Origin: an uncultured Clostridia bacterium
GTDB taxonomy: Bacteria > Bacillota > Clostridia > UMGS1883
DNA: 35,996 bases
NCBI GenBank assembly: GCA_934476455.1
Contig: CAKSNY010000030.1
Coordinates: forward strand, 1 to 35,996
Direction: 5' to 3'
Part shown: one piece after another, positions 34,669 through 35,996 of the stretch
How the letters are laid out: each line of letters begins with the position of its first letter
Numbering within the stretch: position 1 is the first letter of the stretch
Position numbers and translations under genes: made by a program
Notes under the pieces: model-generated
Database searches by the model: none
Told to the model about the DNA's origin: nothing
The model's input: the letters and a program-made list of their open reading frames with translations, nothing else

Positions 34669-35916
34669 ATGAATAAAATTAAACTTGGAATTATAGGGCT
34701 TGGGCAGCGCGGAGACGGACTTCTTAACGAAATACTGCAAATGGATGACGTTGAGGTTTGCGCCCTTTGCGATTTATATGACGACAGAATACAGAAGGCT
34801 TTTGACCGTATAAAGGAAAAGCACGGAAATACCCCCGTACAGACGCAAAATTTCCGTGATATTTTAAACTCACCCGAGGTGGACGCCGTTCTTATAAGCG
34901 CTGCCTGGGAGGCACATGCAGACCTTGCAGCCGAAGCAATGCGCGCCGGTAAATGGACCGCTCTTGAGGTTGGCGGTGCGTATGACATCAATGATTGCTT
35001 CAAGCTTGTAGATACATATGAACAGACAAAAACACCGTTTATGTTCCTTGAAAACTGCTGCTACGGCAGGCGCGAGCTTATGTGTTTAAATATGGTTAAA
35101 AAGGGTGTTTTCGGTGAGGTTGTTCACTGCGACGGCGCGTATTGCCACGACTTAAGAGAGGAAGTTTCAAGCGGTGTTGAAATCCGCCATTACCGCTTGC
35201 GGAACTATATTCACCGCAATTGTGACAACTATCCCACACACGAGCTTGGTCCTATCGCAAAGCTTCTTAATATAAATAACGGAAACAGAATGTTGTCGCT
35301 TGTTTCGTTCGCTTCAAAATCTGCAGGATTACACGAATACGTAGAACAAAAACGCGGAAAGGACGATTCTCTCGCAAAGGTTCGTTTTAAGCAGGGCGAT
35401 GTTATCACAACAATTATTAAATGTGCCGGCGGCGAAACTATTACACTTTCACTTAATACCACACTTCCGCACCCGTATTCACGTAATTTTAACGTTCACG
35501 GAACAAAAGCATACTATTGTGAAAACAACAATTCCTTCTATATCGATGGCGAAGAGTATGAGGGCGGTGAAGATGATTGGGATAAAAACTGGGGTAATTT
35601 TAACCGCTACAGTGAAAAATACGAACACCCTCTCTGGAAAGAATACCGTGCTAACGGCGTTCACGCAGGGCACGGCGGTATGGATTGGCTTACACTTCGC
35701 GCTTTTTTTGAAAGCTTCTTTGAAAAAAAGCTTCCGCCCATAAACGTATACGATGCAGCCTCTTGGATGGCAATCACGGCGCTCAGCGAACAGTCGATTG
35801 CTCTCGGCGGCGCACCCGTTCCCATTCCTGATTTTACACGCGGAAAATGGGTGTGCGGAATATCCTATCCGCAGGTTGAAAAATACCGCCTTGATATAAT
35901 ACCCGACATTAAGTAA
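34669..35916 (+). CDS. Gfo/Idh/MocA-family oxidoreductase, GH109-like
   Basis: The 415-residue protein has an N-terminal NAD-binding Rossmann fold with GIIGLGQRGDG (Gly10, Gly12, Gly15). Beyond the general family it resembles GH109 alpha-N-acetylgalactosaminidases: FLENCCYGRRELMCLNMVKKG, DGAYCHDLREE, CDNYPTHELGPIAKLLNIN and SAGLHEYVEQKRG in that order. GH109 enzymes hydrolyse GalNAc glycosides through transient oxidation by tightly held NAD+. No signal peptide is present, so it would act on imported glycans. A simple sugar dehydrogenase remains possible. GAGGTG lies about ten bases before the ATG. Confidence 0.82.
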   Translation: MNKIKLGIIGLGQRGDGLLNEILQMDDVEVCALCDLYDDRIQKAFDRIKEKHGNTPVQTQNFRDILNSPEVDAVLISAAWEAHADLAAEAMRAGKWTALEVGGAYDINDCFKLVDTYEQTKTPFMFLENCCYGRRELMCLNMVKKGVFGEVVHCDGAYCHDLREEVSSGVEIRHYRLRNYIHRNCDNYPTHELGPIAKLLNINNGNRMLSLVSFASKSAGLHEYVEQKRGKDDSLAKVRFKQGDVITTIIKCAGGETITLSLNTTLPHPYSRNFNVHGTKAYYCENNNSFYIDGEEYEGGEDDWDKNWGNFNRYSEKYEHPLWKEYRANGVHAGHGGMDWLTLRAFFESFFEKKLPPINVYDAASWMAITALSEQSIALGGAPVPIPDFTRGKWVCGISYPQVEKYRLDIIPDIK

Positions 35917-35919
35917 AAA

Positions 35920-35946
35920 AAGCGTGTCGATAAAGCCGACACGCTT
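35920..35946 (+). terminator. Hairpin terminator after the GH109-like gene
   Basis: AAGCGTGTCG and CGACACGCTT form a 10-bp stem with a 7-base loop four bases after the stop codon. The plus strand has only a short T tail, while the minus-strand side has a longer T-run (complement of AAAAAAA), so it may work better from the right. Confidence 0.7.
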
Positions 35947-35950
35947 CAAG

Positions 35951-35996
35951 CCGAAAGCTCGCTTTCGGAGCTTTCGTTTGAGAACAAGGGCTTTCG
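35951..35996. repeat. GCTTTCG repeats and 8-bp hairpin at the window edge
   Basis: CCGAAAGC-TC-GCTTTCGG (35951-35968) is a perfect inverted repeat. GCTTTCG then recurs twice, the last time at the very edge. Whether the array continues cannot be seen. Confidence 0.6.

Noticed and set aside
35479..35949. Open frame of 156 codons on the minus strand
   Set aside because: It is opposite the GH109-like gene and runs through its terminator.
1..35996. CRISPR array, tRNA or rRNA genes, or prophage
   Set aside because: No regularly spaced repeats, cloverleaf-like sequence, ribosomal RNA segments or phage structural genes were seen.

Overview
The window comes from a low-GC Firmicute, most likely an uncultured member of the class Clostridia. 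The basis is strong AGGAGG-type ribosome binding sites, TTGACA/TATAAT promoters, several S-layer homology (SLH) proteins, a binding protein plus two permeases of the LplA/LplB/LplC type without their own ATPase, many AraC-type regulators, and a short MetH whose reactivation domain is a separate gene. I cannot name a species.

Region 1 (1-20353, all minus strand) is a tightly packed polysaccharide-use operon. It starts at a strong promoter (20324-20353), which a cre-like catabolite-control site overlaps, and runs off the left edge of the window. In transcription order it encodes two sugar-ABC permeases, a secreted Big_5/LamG-like protein, a secreted heparinase II/III-type lyase, a membrane-spanning AraC sensor-regulator, a solute-binding lipoprotein, two SLH surface proteins (one with three discoidin-like modules) and a second heparinase-type lyase with a copper-amine-oxidase-N-like domain. 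The layout suggests that a uronic-acid polysaccharide is bound and cleaved at the cell surface and the oligosaccharides are imported. The sensor gene sits inside the operon.

Region 2 (20458-25642) is a cassette of two FAD-dependent oxidoreductases flanking an M14 zinc carboxypeptidase-like gene. It is divergent from a PocR/AraC regulator. The two promoters overlap and share a 19-bp near-palindrome (24512-24530).

Region 3 (25643-26795) is a graveyard of mobile elements. It holds two same-orientation copies of an ISL3-like end, an integrase-core transposase remnant, the C-terminus of a quinone oxidoreductase, an ISL3 transposase N-terminus and several long perfect inverted repeats.

Region 4 (26796-33668) is mostly housekeeping: an SLH protein, an Rrf2 regulator with an IscR-like cysteine triad, cysK convergent to it across a bidirectional terminator, and a metF / MetH-reactivation / metH operon. 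It forms a sulfur amino-acid and one-carbon block.

Region 5 (33719-35996) is an AraC regulator divergent from a Gfo/Idh/MocA protein that resembles GH109 alpha-N-acetylgalactosaminidases, closed by a terminator. I saw no tRNA, rRNA, CRISPR array or prophage.
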